This document shows positions 32,181 to 45,297 of a DNA stretch of 64,000 bases, one piece after another. The position numbers were made by a program, and so were the translations under genes. The DNA comes from Linderina pennispora (taxonomy: Eukaryota; Kickxellomycota; Kickxellomycetes; Kickxellales; Kickxellaceae), in assembly GCF_002104995.1 (NCBI RefSeq), contig NW_024468253.1, positions 682,001-746,000 of the forward strand, in the 5' to 3' direction. The notes under the pieces are model-generated. The model did no database searches and was not told where the DNA came from. It saw only the letters and a program-made list of their open reading frames with translations. Position 1 is the stretch's first letter; every line of letters begins with the position of its first letter.

Positions 32181-35100
32181 ATGTCAGAGCCAATGTTCAC
32201 ATACTGTCGGGAAATACTGCCGGCGAGCTCAGTGGACCGGTCGGTCAGCCTGAGTTTCACGGGGGCGGGCAAGACGGAGTTGGTCTTGGCACGCGGCAAT
32301 GTGCTGGAGCTCTACGAGGTAGAATTCGTCAAGCGGCGGCAGGGACAGTATGGCAGCAATGATGAAAGCAGCCGAGACGTTCCCAGCGACGAATACATGC
32401 ACCGGAGCGCGAAAGCAGAGGAGGTAAGCACTAGCATACAGAGATGTTGAAGGTGAGGGGGGTTTTGGACGGCACCTAACAGTTTGGAGGAGGGTTGTAG
32501 TTTGACTTCCCGATGATCACAGGCGGCGCGCGACGCGGGGGCAGGGGCGGCGATCCGGGTGACAGCAAAGTGCCGCAGCTGCATCTGGTCGGGCAGTGGA
32601 GCCTGAACGGGGCAATCAAGGACATGAAAGCAGTTCGGTGCGGGACGCGCGGGCGGCGCGGCATCGACAGCCTTTTGCTGTCGTTTTCAGAGGCAAAGAT
32701 GTCGCTGGTATCATTTGAGGCGAGCACGCAGACGCTGGTAACGGAGTCGATTCACTACTACGAGCACGAGACGCTGAAGCCCAAGTCGTTCAACGACCAC
32801 CAGACGTGCGACCTGCGGGTGGATCCGGCTGGGCGGTGCGCGCTCCTGCGGATCTACGAGGACCAGGTGGCGGTTCTGCCGCTGATCGCACCAGACGAGC
32901 CGTCGCGTAACGGGACAAAGCCATACATGGACAGCTACGTGATCAACCTGCGAGCGGCGGACATTGAAATCCACAATGTGAGGGACTTTGTGTTTCTGAA
33001 CGGGTACCTGGAGCCGACGCTTGCGGTTCTGCACGAGCGGCAGGTGATGTGGGCGGGGATGGCGGAGAAGCGACGCGACACGTGTGTGGTCTCGATGGTG
33101 TCGCTAGATTTGGGACGACGGGTGATGTCGGTGATCCAGACAGCCAATGGACTGCCGTACGATAGCCACACGATAGTGCCGGTGCCGCAGCCGATCGGTG
33201 GAGTGGTGGTGATGGCGGCGTGCTCGATCTCACATATCAGCAACGGTACGCTGACGTGCATTTCGGTGCTGAGCAAGCTGGCGTGCTATGGCATTGGGGT
33301 GCAGATGCGGGACTTTATCGACCGCACGAACATGGAGCTGGAGATGGTGCTGGATCCAAGCCGGTGCGGACTGGCGTTTGTGCGGGCAGACACGCTGGCG
33401 CTGTGGACGCATATGGGGCAAGTGTTCCTGGTGCGGCTGGTAGGCGACGGGCGGCGCGTGGAGCGGATGGTAGTCAAGCAGATCGCAGGTATTGACTTCC
33501 GCAAGGATGAGCAGCGACCGCAGGAGCACAGCTGGGACATCTTCAATGTGCTGCCGTCCAGCGTGACGGAGTTCCACATGGGCAGTGATGATACTGCCGA
33601 AGACGACGCGCAGCTTGTGTTTGTAGGCGGGCGTGACGGGCGCTCGGTGCTGCTTGAGATAAGCGAGGCAGCAGCGGGCAGCAGCGGTGCGACGGCAGCG
33701 GCCAAGAGTGCCAGCAAGAATGAAGTTGACGACATTGACGCAATGCTCTATGGCGACCAGGGCATGGGCGCGCAACACACGCTGAGCGCATCAGCAGGTG
33801 CAGATGGCGGCAACAGCGACGGCAATGGGCGGGCAGGCGACGGGCAGGACGCGCTGGAAGGCTGGCACCGGCGGTTCAAGTTCACAGTCCACGACGAGAT
33901 CCTGGGCACAGGGCCGATCGTTGGGATGGACGTGGGAGCGTCGGCGCTGGCAACCTCGCGCAGCACTGGCGACGAGGGCCTGGAGCTGGTGACATGTGCA
34001 GGCAGCGAATGGCGTGGCAGCCTGCGGGTGCAGCAGCGGCATGTACGGCCGGATGTGGTGGCATCGTTTGATTTGCCTGGGGCGCCAGTACGGCGGGTGT
34101 GGACGGTGCGGTGCCGCAAAGAGTACAACATTGGCGGAGTCATGCAGGCGGCCGACGACGAGTCGCTGGAGGACGTGGCGGATACGTTCATGGTTCTCTC
34201 ACGCGACAGCTCGTCGGCGGTGTTCCGGGCAGGCGACGAGCTGAGCGAGCTGGAGCGCTCGGGGTTCTGCACCACAGCGGCGACGGTGGACGTCCAGGAG
34301 ATCCTGGGGCACACGCGCGTGGTGCAGGTGCTGGCGGATAGCGTGCGTGTGGTCAATGCGCAGGGCCGCGAGACGCAGACGATCAAGCTCGATGTGGGTG
34401 TCACAGTGACCAGTGCGCAGATCAGCGATCCGTATGTGCTGCTGAAGACCAGCGACGGGCGGTTCCAGCTGTTCGAGGCCAACACCAGCACGCGCAAGCT
34501 AGCGCCGGCGGCATTGCCAGCTACGCTCAGCGGCATCGAGGAGGTTGTGGCCACCGCGTTCTTTGAGGACACGTTTGGGGTGCTGACGTCGACCAAGGAG
34601 TGGATCGAGCGCAATCCGGAGCAGTATGCCGAGCTGCTTGACGAGTCAAGTCGCACCAAGTCGGGCGACGACGCCGAGCTGGACTATCTGTACACGGACC
34701 GCACGGCGGAGGGCAAGCGGCGAGCAGGTGGCAAGCGCAGGCAGGACGGCGCGCGGAAACGGCAGCGCGGGGCGGGCGCCAGCTACGACGACCTGTATGA
34801 AGACGAGGAGAGCAACGACAGCGACGCAGCATCGACAGGCGAGCCGGCAGATGGCGGGGAGATAGCGGGGGCAGGGCGGCAGGAGGTGGAGCGCTCGGGC
34901 GCCGAGAGCCGCATGTACCTGGCGGTTGTGTGGCAAGGCGGCGACCTGAGTTTGCTGCGACTGCCGCAACTCGACGAGGTGTGGCGCACGCCGCGGTTTG
35001 ACTACATGGCCGAGGTGCTGGCTCCGGTGACGGGCGGCTCGGGCGAGCCGGACGATGCAGCGGGTTTCCAGCAGGCGACGCGGCGGCTGGACCAGCTGGG

Positions 35101-37362
35101 AGTGGTGCAGTTGGGCGGCCGCGACCTGCGCAACACGCACCTGGTGGCTGTGACCACTGCCGGTGAGGTCGCAGTGTACCGCGCATTCGAACACTGTGCA
35201 CGCGACGCGCTGGACCAAGCGCAGCAGGTGACAGACGACCAGCTGGCGTTGCGATTTGTGCGGGTGCCACACAGCGTGCTGGCATATGAACCCGACTACG
35301 AGGCTGAGGTGCGGAAGGCCCAGCGGCGCCAGGCACGTGCGTTCGACGCCTGGAGCAAGCGAGAGAAAGTGCGGCTGGAGCGCCTGGCGCTGGCCGAGCG
35401 GCTAGCACGGGAGCGTGCACGGGAGCGCCAGCGCCGCGAGGAGAACGACACAGTAGCCGACTGGGGCGAGTCGGACGACGACAACGATGACGAGCACCTG
35501 GTGGTTGAGGCCGAACTGGACATGGATATGGGCGAGGACGAGCCGGACCTGTCGGACGAGTTCGACATCGACTACGACCCCAGCACGCCGCTGGTGTCTG
35601 CGCCCAAGCTGGCAGTGCTGGAAAATATTGGCGGATCCGCTGCCGTGTTCGTCGCCGGTGCGCGGCCGATGCTGGTGCTAGTGGGCCGCAAGCAGCACGC
35701 GCGTGTCCACCCGGTGCGGCTGCCGGTGCGGCTACCGCAGACGCTGCTGCCACGCTCCGCCGGTACTGCCGCCGATTTCGACGCGGTGGCCGCCGGGCTG
35801 CTGGCGCCGCACCAGCCGGTGGTGAGCGTGGCGCGGTTCCACAGCTCGCAGTGTCCGCACGGCTTCATTGCGCTGACGCAAGCTGGCACGCTGGTGGTCT
35901 GTGCACTGGCAGTGTCAGCGCAGGCGGCGCGCGGTGGCATCGAGTACGACTCGGCGTGGCCCGTGCGCACCATCCCTGTGGGCACCGCGCACTCCGGCAT
36001 CAGCACTCTGGGTGGCGTGGCCTTCCACGCTCCGTCTGGCAGCTATGCCGTGGCCGCTGCTGACGTCACGCCGTTCTACATTAAGGAGCCGGACCCCGAG
36101 CTGGCCGCACGGCTCGTCGAGATGCAGCTGCAGGCGGCCGCCGGCGACCCCTGAGCGCCAGGCAGTGCTGGCCTGGCATCACTGCTGACCAGCTGGACCC
36201 GCAGCAGGCGCTGATCCCCGAACACAAGCGTCCGGAAATTCCGCACCACGGTCCGCCGCGCCGCTGGTGGCCCGGTGCAGCGTCGATCTGCTGAGTCCGG
36301 TGACGTGGGAGACGGTCGATACACATGCCTTCGAGGACAACGAGCACATCACCTGCATGAAGACGCTGGAGCTCGAGTCACGCCAAACTGCCGGTGGTCG
36401 CCGTGCCTTCCTGTGTGTGGCCACTGCCTTTGTGCTGGGCGAGGACGTCAGCTCGCGCGGCAAGGTCTACATCTTCGATATCATCGAGGTCGTTCCGCTG
36501 CCTGGCCGCCCACAGACCAGCCGCAAGCTCAAGCTGGTCTGCCAGGACGAGGTACGTGGTGCCATCACTGCGCTGGGCGAGCTGCGAGGCCATCTGGCTG
36601 TGGCTGTCGGCTCCAAGATGTATGTGCGGTCGTTTGAGGACAACGAGAATTCTGCTGAGCGTGGCCTTCCTGGACTGCCAGACGTGGGTGCGGTCGCTGG
36701 TTGGCATGAAGGGCTTCCTGCTGATTGCTGACATGATCAACAGCCTGTGGTTCGCCGGCTTCCAGGAGGAGGGCCCCACCAAGGTCCAGGTCCTGGGCCG
36801 CGACTTCAGCAACAAGCTGCCGGTTGAGGCCGCTGACTTTTTGGTGCGTGGCCACCAGATGCAGCTTCTGGCTGCTGATGCCTACGGCCAACTGCACTTT
36901 TTCCTCTACGCCCCGCACGACGTCCACTCGTTCAAGGGCCAGAAGCTACTGCGTCGTGGCGAATTCAACCTGCACTCGCGCGTCTCGGCCATCAAGCGCC
37001 TGGTCGGCCGCTCTGCTGATGCCCAGCAGGTGTGTCTGGTGGCCACGGCTGCCGGCTCCGTCATGGCTGTGTCAATGCTGGACGAGCGCACATTCAAGCG
37101 CATGCACCGCATGAACACGCAGCTGGTCCACGGCGTTGTGCCGCTGGCGGGCCTCAATCCGCGCGAGTACCGGGCCGTCCCGCTGCATCTGCGCCAGTAC
37201 CACTCGCCCAGACGCACGGTGCTCGATGCCAATCTGCTGGTGCCCATGTTTGCCCATGGGTCGGTGCTCAGGCAGCGCGAGACCGCCCAGCGTGTCGGAA
37301 CCACCGCTGACCGCGTCCTCAGAGACATCGTCAGCGTCGAGCAGTGCTTTGCCTTTACGTAG
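32181..37362 (+). CDS. CFT1: Cleavage and polyadenylation factor subunit CFT1/CPSF1 (one intron, frameshifted)
   Basis: This is the large RNA-binding scaffold of the mRNA 3'-end processing complex, built as CPSF-A/DDB1-type beta propellers. Exon 1 (32181-32423) encodes MSEPMFTYCREILPASSV and ELVLARGNVLELYEV. The intron is 32424-32500 (branch-like CCTAAC), and exon 2 resumes with VPQLHLVGQWSLNGAIKDMK. Long acidic insertions occur (KREKVRLERLALAERL then DDDNDDE). The C-terminal CPSF-A region is clear: VDLLSPVTWETVD, HITCMKTLELES, VYIFDIIEVVPLPGRP and WFAGFQEEG. Frame changes near 36150, 36175, 36262 and 36645 interrupt it. The end is TAG at 37360-37362. Total is about 1,700 aa, rather long because of the insertions. 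Confidence 0.92.
32424..32500 (+). other. Intron of CFT1 (77 nt)
   Basis: The donor is GTAAGC, the branch-like site CACCTAAC is near 32472-32479, and the acceptor is TTGTAG. Splicing is phase 0 (GAG | TTT) and restores a continuous CFT1 N-terminus. Confidence 0.85.
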
Positions 37363-37585
37363 AACATCACTAGCTTATAGCTGGCCCCCGATTTGGGAGC
37401 CTGCCCCCAATGTGCTGGAAGTTAAGGCTTGGATCAGCGGCCAGTTAGTGGTCATTCCACTGGGCAGTGACTCTCCATTCAAAACTTTTTTTATCAACAA
37501 ACTCTCCCTTTCTTTTGTCTTGCCCGAGATATCCATTTTTTATCTCCAAAATTTCCCCTTCTATTTTGAATTTCATATTCACAAA

Positions 37586-38843
37586 ATGGACGACGAGTAC
37601 ACAAAGCGCGAGCTGCTGGTCGAGCCCTCCTCGCCCAAGCTCGCCGCCCAAGCCCGCCACAATATGTCGCCGGTCTTCCACGAGTCCATTGATCCGACGC
37701 TGGAGTTTTTCTACCACCCACGCACCTTAACATGCCTGGTGGTGCTCCTGGCCGGCTTCCTGTATGTGGCCCTGTACATTGATCCCTCGGACGACATCCT
37801 GAACACAAAGTTTGGTCTGGCCGCCATCTGCTCAGCCTTTGCGATCATCGGCATGGTTCTGTTCCGGGACGGTCCCTTTATCCGCCCGCACCCGGCCTTC
37901 TGGCGTGTGGTTCTGGCAGCGAATGTTCTGTACGAGATGTGCCTAGTGTTTTTGCTGTTCCAGAGCAAGCACACGGGCCGGTCCTTTATGGCCTTTTTTG
38001 ATTCGGATCTCGGCCAGGAGCTGCCGGAGCGGTCCTACGGCGACCAGTGCGCGCTGACCGTGGAGAATGTGCGCTCGGGCATAGATATATTTGTGCTGGC
38101 GCATTCGCTGGGGTGGTTCGGCAAGACCTTGATTATCCGGAACCAGACTATGTGCTGGATTCTGTCGGTGACCTTTGAGCTTCTGGAGTACTCGCTGGCG
38201 CACCAGCTGCCGAACTTCAACGAGTGCTGGTGGGACCACTGGATCCTCGGACGTGTTCACATGCAACTGGCTGGGCATCTACGTGGGGATCAAGTGGTGC
38301 GAGTACTTCAAGATGAAGACGTACACTTGGCACGGCATCCGTGAGATCCCGTCTTTGACGGGCAAGCTGAGCCGGGCCGGCCTGCAGTTCACGCCACACA
38401 GCTGGACCACGTACGAGTGGGCGCCGACCGAGCGGTTCAAGAACTTTGCGGGAATCGTGATGTTTGCGGTGTTGATAATGCTGGCGGAGCTGAATGTGTT
38501 CTATCTCAAGTCGCTTCTGTGGGTGCCGCCGGAGCACCCGCTGGTGATTGCGCGCCTGGCGCTACTGTTTCTGTTTGCCCTGCCCGGTGCCCGCGAGTAC
38601 TACGAGTACTACTCGAACCCGCGGTGCAAGCGCATGGGCGCGCATTGCTGGATGCTGATTGTCACCCTTTTGTCTGAGCTGCTGATTATTGTGAAGTTTG
38701 GCCGCGGCGAGTTCACCGAGCCCTTCCCCACCTATGTGATCGTGTTTTGGGCATGTGTCGCTGCTGTTTTGGTCGGCTTCTCCGTCTGGCGCTTTGCATT
38801 GAAGCCCAGACTTGCCAGCAAGAGCCATGCAAAGACAGAGTAA
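37586..38843 (+). CDS. Phosphatidylserine synthase, base-exchange PTDSS type (one frame change)
   Basis: This protein is homologous to animal PTDSS1/2 and plant PSS1, ER enzymes that swap the choline or ethanolamine headgroup of a phospholipid for serine. Diagnostic blocks are present in order: FFYHPRTLTCL, FRDGPFIRPHPAFWR, CWILSVTFELLEYSLAHQLP and then NFNECWWDHWILDVFTCNW. LQFTPHSWTTYEWAPTERFK and RCKRMGAHCWMLI follow. About eight to ten hydrophobic helices are spread through it. The ATG at 37586 follows a T-rich leader. One extra G near 38249 breaks the frame inside the most conserved segment. The end is TAA at 38841-38843, giving about 419 aa. It lies 223 nt after CFT1. Confidence 0.9.
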
Positions 38844-40747
38844 TCGCCTTTTCCATTTCGTAATATATGCGGATTTCGTTATTTTTTTACTATATGCGCT
38901 TTTGGATGCTGAGGTGGCTCGGCCTTTGAGGTTATGCAATCGAGTATGCCCACTATATATGTCTGGCAACAAGCATTCCAGCAATATGGCAAAAATCAAT
39001 GGCTCGCTGGTGCTGCTTATATACAGCTCGCTAGCTCACGATCCCTCAGAAGCATGGCGAGCTTTAGCTTCAAGTGATTGAGGAGCTGAGTCGGGGTGAA
39101 TGTCTGGATAAACTAATGGGCCAGCAAGCTGCTACTTAGACTCCCAATACCCAGCCTGCCAGCACCTTGACACAAGACAGAAGCCCTGATGAGGACTTGC
39201 AGCATCTGGTGATAAATGGCAGCAAAAAGCTGCCTCTCGAACCTTATCCTGCTGCTTTTCGCCAGACCTGGGCGCCGACACCAACGGCATCGGCAACAGC
39301 GATACTTGGGATCAGCCATGCAGCAACTGAGTCCCTAGTCTAGCTACAAACAATAGCAGCACGGACTTTAACCTTTGAGCGCACAACGGTATATGACTGT
39401 AGTTTTCTCCTGTCGCTACACGTAAAAATTCCCATCAAACCAAAATTTCAAACCACTGCTTCACCCCCTCGGTTGTTGATATATGTAAACATTTTATTTC
39501 AAACTGAAGAAACAAAAGGTATTGGATGACTCGAGAGGCTGCTAAAAGTGGCTACCCTCATCAGGGCTTTCTACTGATGCTAGGGGGCTAGCAGGCTGCG
39601 TGTTAGGAGCCTGGTCGCCGGCCAGCAGCACTGGTTCAAGTACTGCTGTATTGACCGTCATCGTCACCAGTGGAAGATGAAGGCATGTCGCACAGTCCAG
39701 AGCCGGCTGGTGCCCAAGCACCAGAGGTGTGCTTGTAGTCAAGAAATTAATCAATGGCAATATTATGCGAAATCACGCAAATGGCGAACCTCTGCTTTTC
39801 GCATGAGCTACGACTGACTTCTTATATCCACACCTAGCTGCGCGCAGTGGCTTGCAAAACAGCCTTGGTCAGCCCAAAAACGAACCTAGAGAGTATGAAA
39901 ATATTAGGAGCTGGTAGTCTCCAAAGAAAATAATATGTCATAAAACTTGAAACGTCGGAATAGCCAGCAAAGACAATGACACTGATTCACAGGTGGCAAT
40001 GAGGACGATTAAACCGACCCGAGGCACGAACTGACGCCACACGAGGCTTGAGCCAAGTCCTGCCAGTTTTATGTGGTCAATGTTCCTGATCGCCGCTATA
40101 CCTCGTACATGCAATCAAGATGCTCGTCAAAAGTGAAAAAGAAACCTCGGCACGAGGCTGCATGGTGCGGAGGATATACTTGTAGACATCGCTCTAAACT
40201 CTGCAGCCATTTCGATATGCTCTCTCGGTGAAGAGGTGCCTTGTTGACCATGTAGCTGCACGAGCTGGATATCATCACCGGGATATAGCTATTGGGCAGC
40301 TCTGGCTATATCGCTCTGCGACATTATACGGGTCCGCATCTCTGTATTTTACTGGGGGTTGACCAGCCTGGACTGGGTAGTGGGCTGCCAGACAACGGCT
40401 ACTTCTCTGGCGGCGGGTTCGCTGCAAAACCCCCGTCTTCGCCATTTTTTCCTTTTCTAGCGGATGTGCGCGGCCATCCAAGCCCGGCGGAGTTGATAGA
40501 AATTGGGGTTGCCTATTTCTTGGTCGGCTTTTCCCACGCAAAGACTACTGTGGCCCGTGTTAGGCGATCTCGAACCGGTTGCTTTAATCCACAAGGTTGG
40601 CAATGTTCGGCCGCAGCTTCGCCCCCAATCCCAAATCCCCTCCCTTGCATATGATTGCGCCGATACCCACCATCCCCCTTCCTCCCTCCTTTCTCCTGAA
40701 CCCCGACTATTTTCTATATTATTCCACCCAGGAGATACTCTATCGAA
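38844..40747. other. Long intergenic region before the M17 peptidase
   Basis: About 1.9 kb has only short unrelated frames on both strands. The last 150 nt are C/T-rich, with ATTCCACCCAGG just before the start, and look like a 5' leader. A B-box-like string on the minus strand near 40571 is not accompanied by a tRNA A box. No transposon or repeat structure is recognised. Confidence 0.5.
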
Positions 40748-43634
40748 ATGGCTCTCCCCAAGATTACTGCTCACACCGAGCTTTCTGCGCTGTCGGCAAT
40801 CGAGCACGACGCCCTCGTTGCCGTGTACACCGATCTGGACTCGCTCAGCAGCCTGCAGTCCTCGTGGGCATCGGCGATTGAGCCGTATCGCAGCATCGAC
40901 AAGGATTTTGGACAGACCGTGGCATTGGTGCCCAGCGGCGCTGTGGGCGGCAACCGCCTGGTGCTGTCGCCTACCGGCAGCCTGAATGACGACACCGACG
41001 ACGTGCGCAAGATCGGCGAAGCGGCCAAGGCCGGTATCGCGCGTGCCATTGAGGCTGGCGCCAAGCGCCCGGCTTTGGTCCTGGCGCAGGCACCGCCTAG
41101 TCCCGCCGAGGCACCACTGGATGCCGACTACTCGCGCTGGATCGAAGTTGCACTGTTGGGGGCGCTCGAGGCATCTTACGTCACTCTGGTTGTCCGCGAG
41201 TTCCGCGAGTCGAGCCGCAAGGGCGAGCTGGAGAACCTTGATTCGATCGATCTGGTTGTTCCGGGCGTGATTGCCCAGGATTGTCTGAAGCACGTGATCA
41301 CCCGGGTTCGTGCAATTGAGGCTGGGCGGCGCCTGGCCAAGGGTAAGTCAAGCGGCAAGCGCAGGGGCAGCAGTGCTCAGATGGACGGCTTGCTGACTGT
41401 TAGCATCAATGTGGATTGTAGATGTGGGCTACGGCGACCCGGAGCGGATGACCCCGTACAAGTGCGCCGAGTACATCGAGCAGACTGTCAAGGGCGTCAA
41501 GGGCATCGAGTACGAGGAGATCAAGGACCTCGAGGTCCTGAAGAACGAGTACCCGCTGCTGTACCACTCGTCGCGCGCATCGCTTGCTGGTAAGTTGCCG
41601 CTGACAAACTCTGCCCCCTGAAAACCTGTTTTCCCTCAGCACAGCAGTGGGAAGCGTATCCGAGTTTTCCCTGTGCACACCGTACATATACCCGGCCGGC
41701 TCGTTTTTACTTCAAGCGTGCGCTAAGCAGAAAGCATGGCATCTTGTATGCGCATTGTTCTTTCTATTGCACCTTTGTTGATGTTTATCGCGCATGGGCT
41801 TTTGCTTGCCCATTCCCTCTAGTTCCCCCTGGATTTATTGTTTGCGCGGATGAGCCAGCGCTCTCGCCGTCCTTATTTTGCCTATGGTGGCTAAGCGGCT
41901 GTATGCCTCTAGGGCTCCTTGGGCTTGTCGCTTTGCTGTATCCGCCTGGCGCCTCCTGTGTTTACTCAAGCCAAATGCGGAGTGCTCCGGGTGAGGGGTG
42001 GGGCTGAGGGCGGCTGGCTCTGGTGGGAAATTTCAGGCTGATTCCCGGCTTGCAGCGAGCTGCATTGGCTCCTTTCCCACTGATTATCACACTTTCGGAC
42101 GACGCTAGCACCGCTAGGCGCACCGTGGCACATCGTCTGTCCAAATTGAGGATTCCCAAATGCTTCCGGTAGGAGAAAGCTCCTCGCCCCCTTTTCAGCA
42201 TGTATCGGCAGCGCCATCCTTGGGCTTTCTGCTCCTCCGGCTGCACTGATCGTCCTACTTGATTTCTGCGTGTACCTTTCAGTCGACTGGCGACGATCTA
42301 GCCAGTGCTACCATATGGGCTGTATGCACAATGCACATATGCCCCCTTTTAGGCAACGACAGTGCCCCCTTGCCTGCCACCGTGCCCGAATACCATACAT
42401 GGGTCCTGCAACCTGTTGCATGCGCATCGTGGAAGAAAACATCGGAGGAGCAGGTCTTGTTAAATGGGTGCTAATCACTATTTACCCCCTGTGCACTGCC
42501 ATCTTCCCCCAGCATTGTCGTTCAAGTAGTGCTGATCATTTTTTATTTCGCTGTTGACACCCGGGTTCACCCTTGCTAAAACCGCCTCCTCACATCCGAT
42601 GTTTCATGTTGGTAGAGAAGAAGACATGGCCGTGCATCGTCAAGCTTGCGTACAAGTCGCCTGATCCGACCAAGGTCAAGGAGCAGTAAGTATGCCTGTG
42701 CTCGAGGATGTGCAATATGATTTACGCAATACGTCTCAGAGACAACGGGCATTTATGCCTCGCTGATCCACCAGCCATCTATCAACAACGCTGCTTGCTG
42801 ATTTTGCTTTGTGTTTGTGTGTATAGCCTGTACCTTGTGGGTAAGGGTGTCACGTACGATACGGGAGGCATCTCGCTCAAGATTGGGGCTGCGATGCGGG
42901 GCATGTCACGCGACAAGCTCGGTGCCTGCGGTCTTGCAGGATTCGTTCTGGCCACAGGCCTGGTGGAGGAACCGAGTGTCGATATTACGTGCATCTTGGC
43001 ATTCGAGCGCAACTCGATTGGACCCAACGCGCTGCTGCCGGACGAGGTGGTTGTGTCGCGCGCTGGTGTGCGTGTACTGATTGGTGACACCGATGCTGAG
43101 GGCCGCCTGGTGATGACGGATGCCGTGTGCGAGTGCCGCGAGAAGATCCTTGCAGCGCGCGCAGCCGGCGACTACACACCCTCGGCCATCTACACGGCGG
43201 CGACGCTGACGGGCCATGTCATCCGGGCGTATGGCTGGTATGGAGCTGCAGTAGCGAACGGACCAGCGCGCAAGGAGAAGTGGGATCACCGGCTGCTAGT
43301 TGCCGGCCTGGCATATGGTGATCCGTTTGAGAACAGCGTTATGCGCCGCGACGATCACCAGTTCATTGCGTCCAAGACTGACCGCGAGGACGTGTACCAG
43401 AGCAACTGCAACCCCAGCACCCAGACCGACCGCGGTCACCAGTACCCGGCAGCCTTCATCATCAAGGCGTCCGGGCTGGACAAGCACAGCCTGAGCGCTG
43501 GCAAGGACGCCATTTCGTTCATCCATGTCGATATTGCGGGCAGCGCCGAGGATGGCGTTGAGCCGGGCCTTGGCCTGATGGGCATCACTGGCAGCCCGGT
43601 GGCCACCTTTGCCGGAGCCTTCTGGACGGCGTAG
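40748..43634 (+). CDS. M17-family (leucyl aminopeptidase-like) peptidase, three introns, intact
   Basis: The catalytic core of M17 peptidases is complete. LVGKGVTYDTGGISLK carries the first Lys and Asp, MSRDKLGACG supplies a metal-binding Asp, and GDTDAEGRLVM supplies Asp, Glu and the catalytic Arg. The closest architecture is the NPEPL1/W07G4.4-like group of cytosolic putative aminopeptidases (family knowledge). Exons are 40748-41342, 41422-41589, 42616-42685 and 42827-43634. All junctions keep frame (AK|DVGYGDPERMTPYK, SLA|EKKTWPCIVKL, VKEH|LYLVGKG). The ATG context is AAATGGCT and the stop is TAG at 43632-43634. It is one of the few genes here without any frame change, about 546 aa. Intron 2 is exceptional at 1,026 nt. 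Confidence 0.9.
41343..41421 (+). other. M17 peptidase intron 1 (79 nt)
   Basis: The donor is GTAAGT, CTGAC lies near the 3' end, and the acceptor is TTGTAG. Splicing joins AAG-G to AT-GTG and restores KDVGYGDP. Confidence 0.85.
41590..42615 (+). other. M17 peptidase intron 2 (1,026 nt, unusually long)
   Basis: The donor GTAAGT at 41590 and an acceptor GGTAG ending at 42615 give an in-frame junction into a 70-nt exon that encodes WPCIVKLAYKSPDP. Within the intron I see only short frames and C/T-rich stretches, with no recognisable RNA gene or exon. Confidence 0.65.
42686..42826 (+). other. M17 peptidase intron 3 (141 nt)
   Basis: The donor is GTAAGT after CA, and the acceptor is TGTATAG before CCTGTACC. 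A phase-2 junction gives EHLYLVGKG, directly before the catalytic lysine. Confidence 0.8.
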
Positions 43635-45288
43635 AATCGATAGATTTCTTCTGTTGTTTTTATGGCACAGATCATTCTGTGCTGCTTGTTTATCAATTTG
43701 TCCTGGTCTATTTTTGTTGCGAACCACAAGGAACTGCAGACCCGCAATAGGGAATCTTGGCACACCTCCCCGGACCGCACACCGCCGACCTTGGCTGAAT
43801 TGGGATTCAGATCCCAAATTGCCGATGTGGGGTATGGGAGGAAAAACACCTACACAACAGAGCGACATGGAAACGGATGCTGTGCAGCCATGGGCCTGTT
43901 TGAATCTGGCTGCCACTCATGACTGTTCGCTTTATTTTCGGACTCCAGTCTAGCAGACTGGTGTTGCAAATCGATGCATCGTGCAAGGCTGTTCCTCGCC
44001 CAGCCCGTAGTAGTGCTTCATTCTTCAGGCCACTACCGCCATTTTGCGCAAGGTGGTGGCGCTGTCTTTTTTTTTTTTTTTTTTTTCCCTTTTCACTGGG
44101 CTGGAAAGAGCAAGCACTGCAAAAATGAAAACTGCACTGCGATGTGCCCGCGCTGCGATTAGCAAATGGAGCTAGTGGGGGACACTAAACGGGCCGAAAT
44201 GAAATGTACCCATTCGCTCCCCTCCAATATACCGGGCACCCTCTGTAGGCACGAATTGAAATGCCAGAGCAACACCCCCGAGGCATGTGGAGTAATACAG
44301 TGATGAGGCGCTCTATAGTCCCCTCTCCCTTGCCTGTCAGCTTGGGCTGTTTACTTGCTGCGAATTAAGCTTCTGGAGGTCGCCTCACAGTGCAGCCTCG
44401 TTTCGCGATATTGGACTTCCAGATGGATGGTTGATTTTGGAGGCGAAGAACGAAAAACGTGAGGATAAGTCCATTGCGGGCTGCTTGGGCCATTGGAAAT
44501 TAATGAGCTCAATATGTCCGCGCTCTCGAAATGGACTGAGGATTCCTTTCACCAAGCACTCGCAGCGTTTTTGACACTTTCGCGCACAGACAATCGAGGC
44601 ATTCTGCTTGTTCCTCCCCCAGCATCATTGCTTTCGCTGCGTTCATTGCTTCCATGGCCTCTCGCTTGGCAAGGTCTGGGAATGACTGGGGTGGTGCAGT
44701 CTGAATTACACGCATGCCTGTGCGTAAAGTGGGCAGGACCCACTGTTGCCGGCCTGCTAATCTAAAGGATGCACCGCTGCACACGCGCTAGACAGACACT
44801 GCTGTGTTGACGCATGCCGATTGAACTAAATGCCCCCTCGCGACCAGGCACGCGTGCAGGTGACAAACCATGAGCCGCTTGCGGAACCCTTCTATATCTG
44901 GTGCCCGGCGCAAGGAACCTCTTTGGCTCGTTGATCGCCATCCCCTCACCACCGTGACTGAACAAGATCCGTCGGCGCTCGCGAGGACATCAGCCCAACG
45001 GCATGTTCGTTTGGAACACTTCTCCGTGCCTCTTCTTTTGGTGGCAATGAGCTGCAGCATCCAAAACGAAAGAAAAAGTGTGGGGTAAATGTGAGAGGGG
45101 GTGGGTGGTTCGCGGTGGGAAACGCCCACCCCCTGGACAATCTCGAGTACCGGGAAGAATGGTACGCAAGCAAAAAAGGTTTGTCAAGCCCATTTGCTAG
45201 TTTTCTCATTTGGCTGTCCATTTTTTGTATCCCTCATGCTCATCCTTTTTATTGCGTAAGGTCAACTTGTCTCTTCCCACCTCCAGCA

Positions 45289-45297
45289 TATATAAAT
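45289..45297 (+). promoter_or_regulatory. Candidate distal TATA box
   Basis: TATATAAAT is followed by about 300 nt of pyrimidine-rich sequence that ends in the donor-like CTGGTAAGTATC. It could drive a non-coding first exon of the gene at 46731. Confidence 0.35.

Noticed and set aside
34527-35753. 408-codon minus-strand frame opposite CFT1
   Set aside because: The Ala/Pro/Arg-rich composition is typical of the antisense of GC-rich coding sequence, and CFT1 is clear on the plus strand.
40560-40600. B-box-like GGTTCGAGATC on the minus strand, possible tRNA
   Set aside because: No A box, no pairing acceptor stem and no cloverleaf could be drawn around it.
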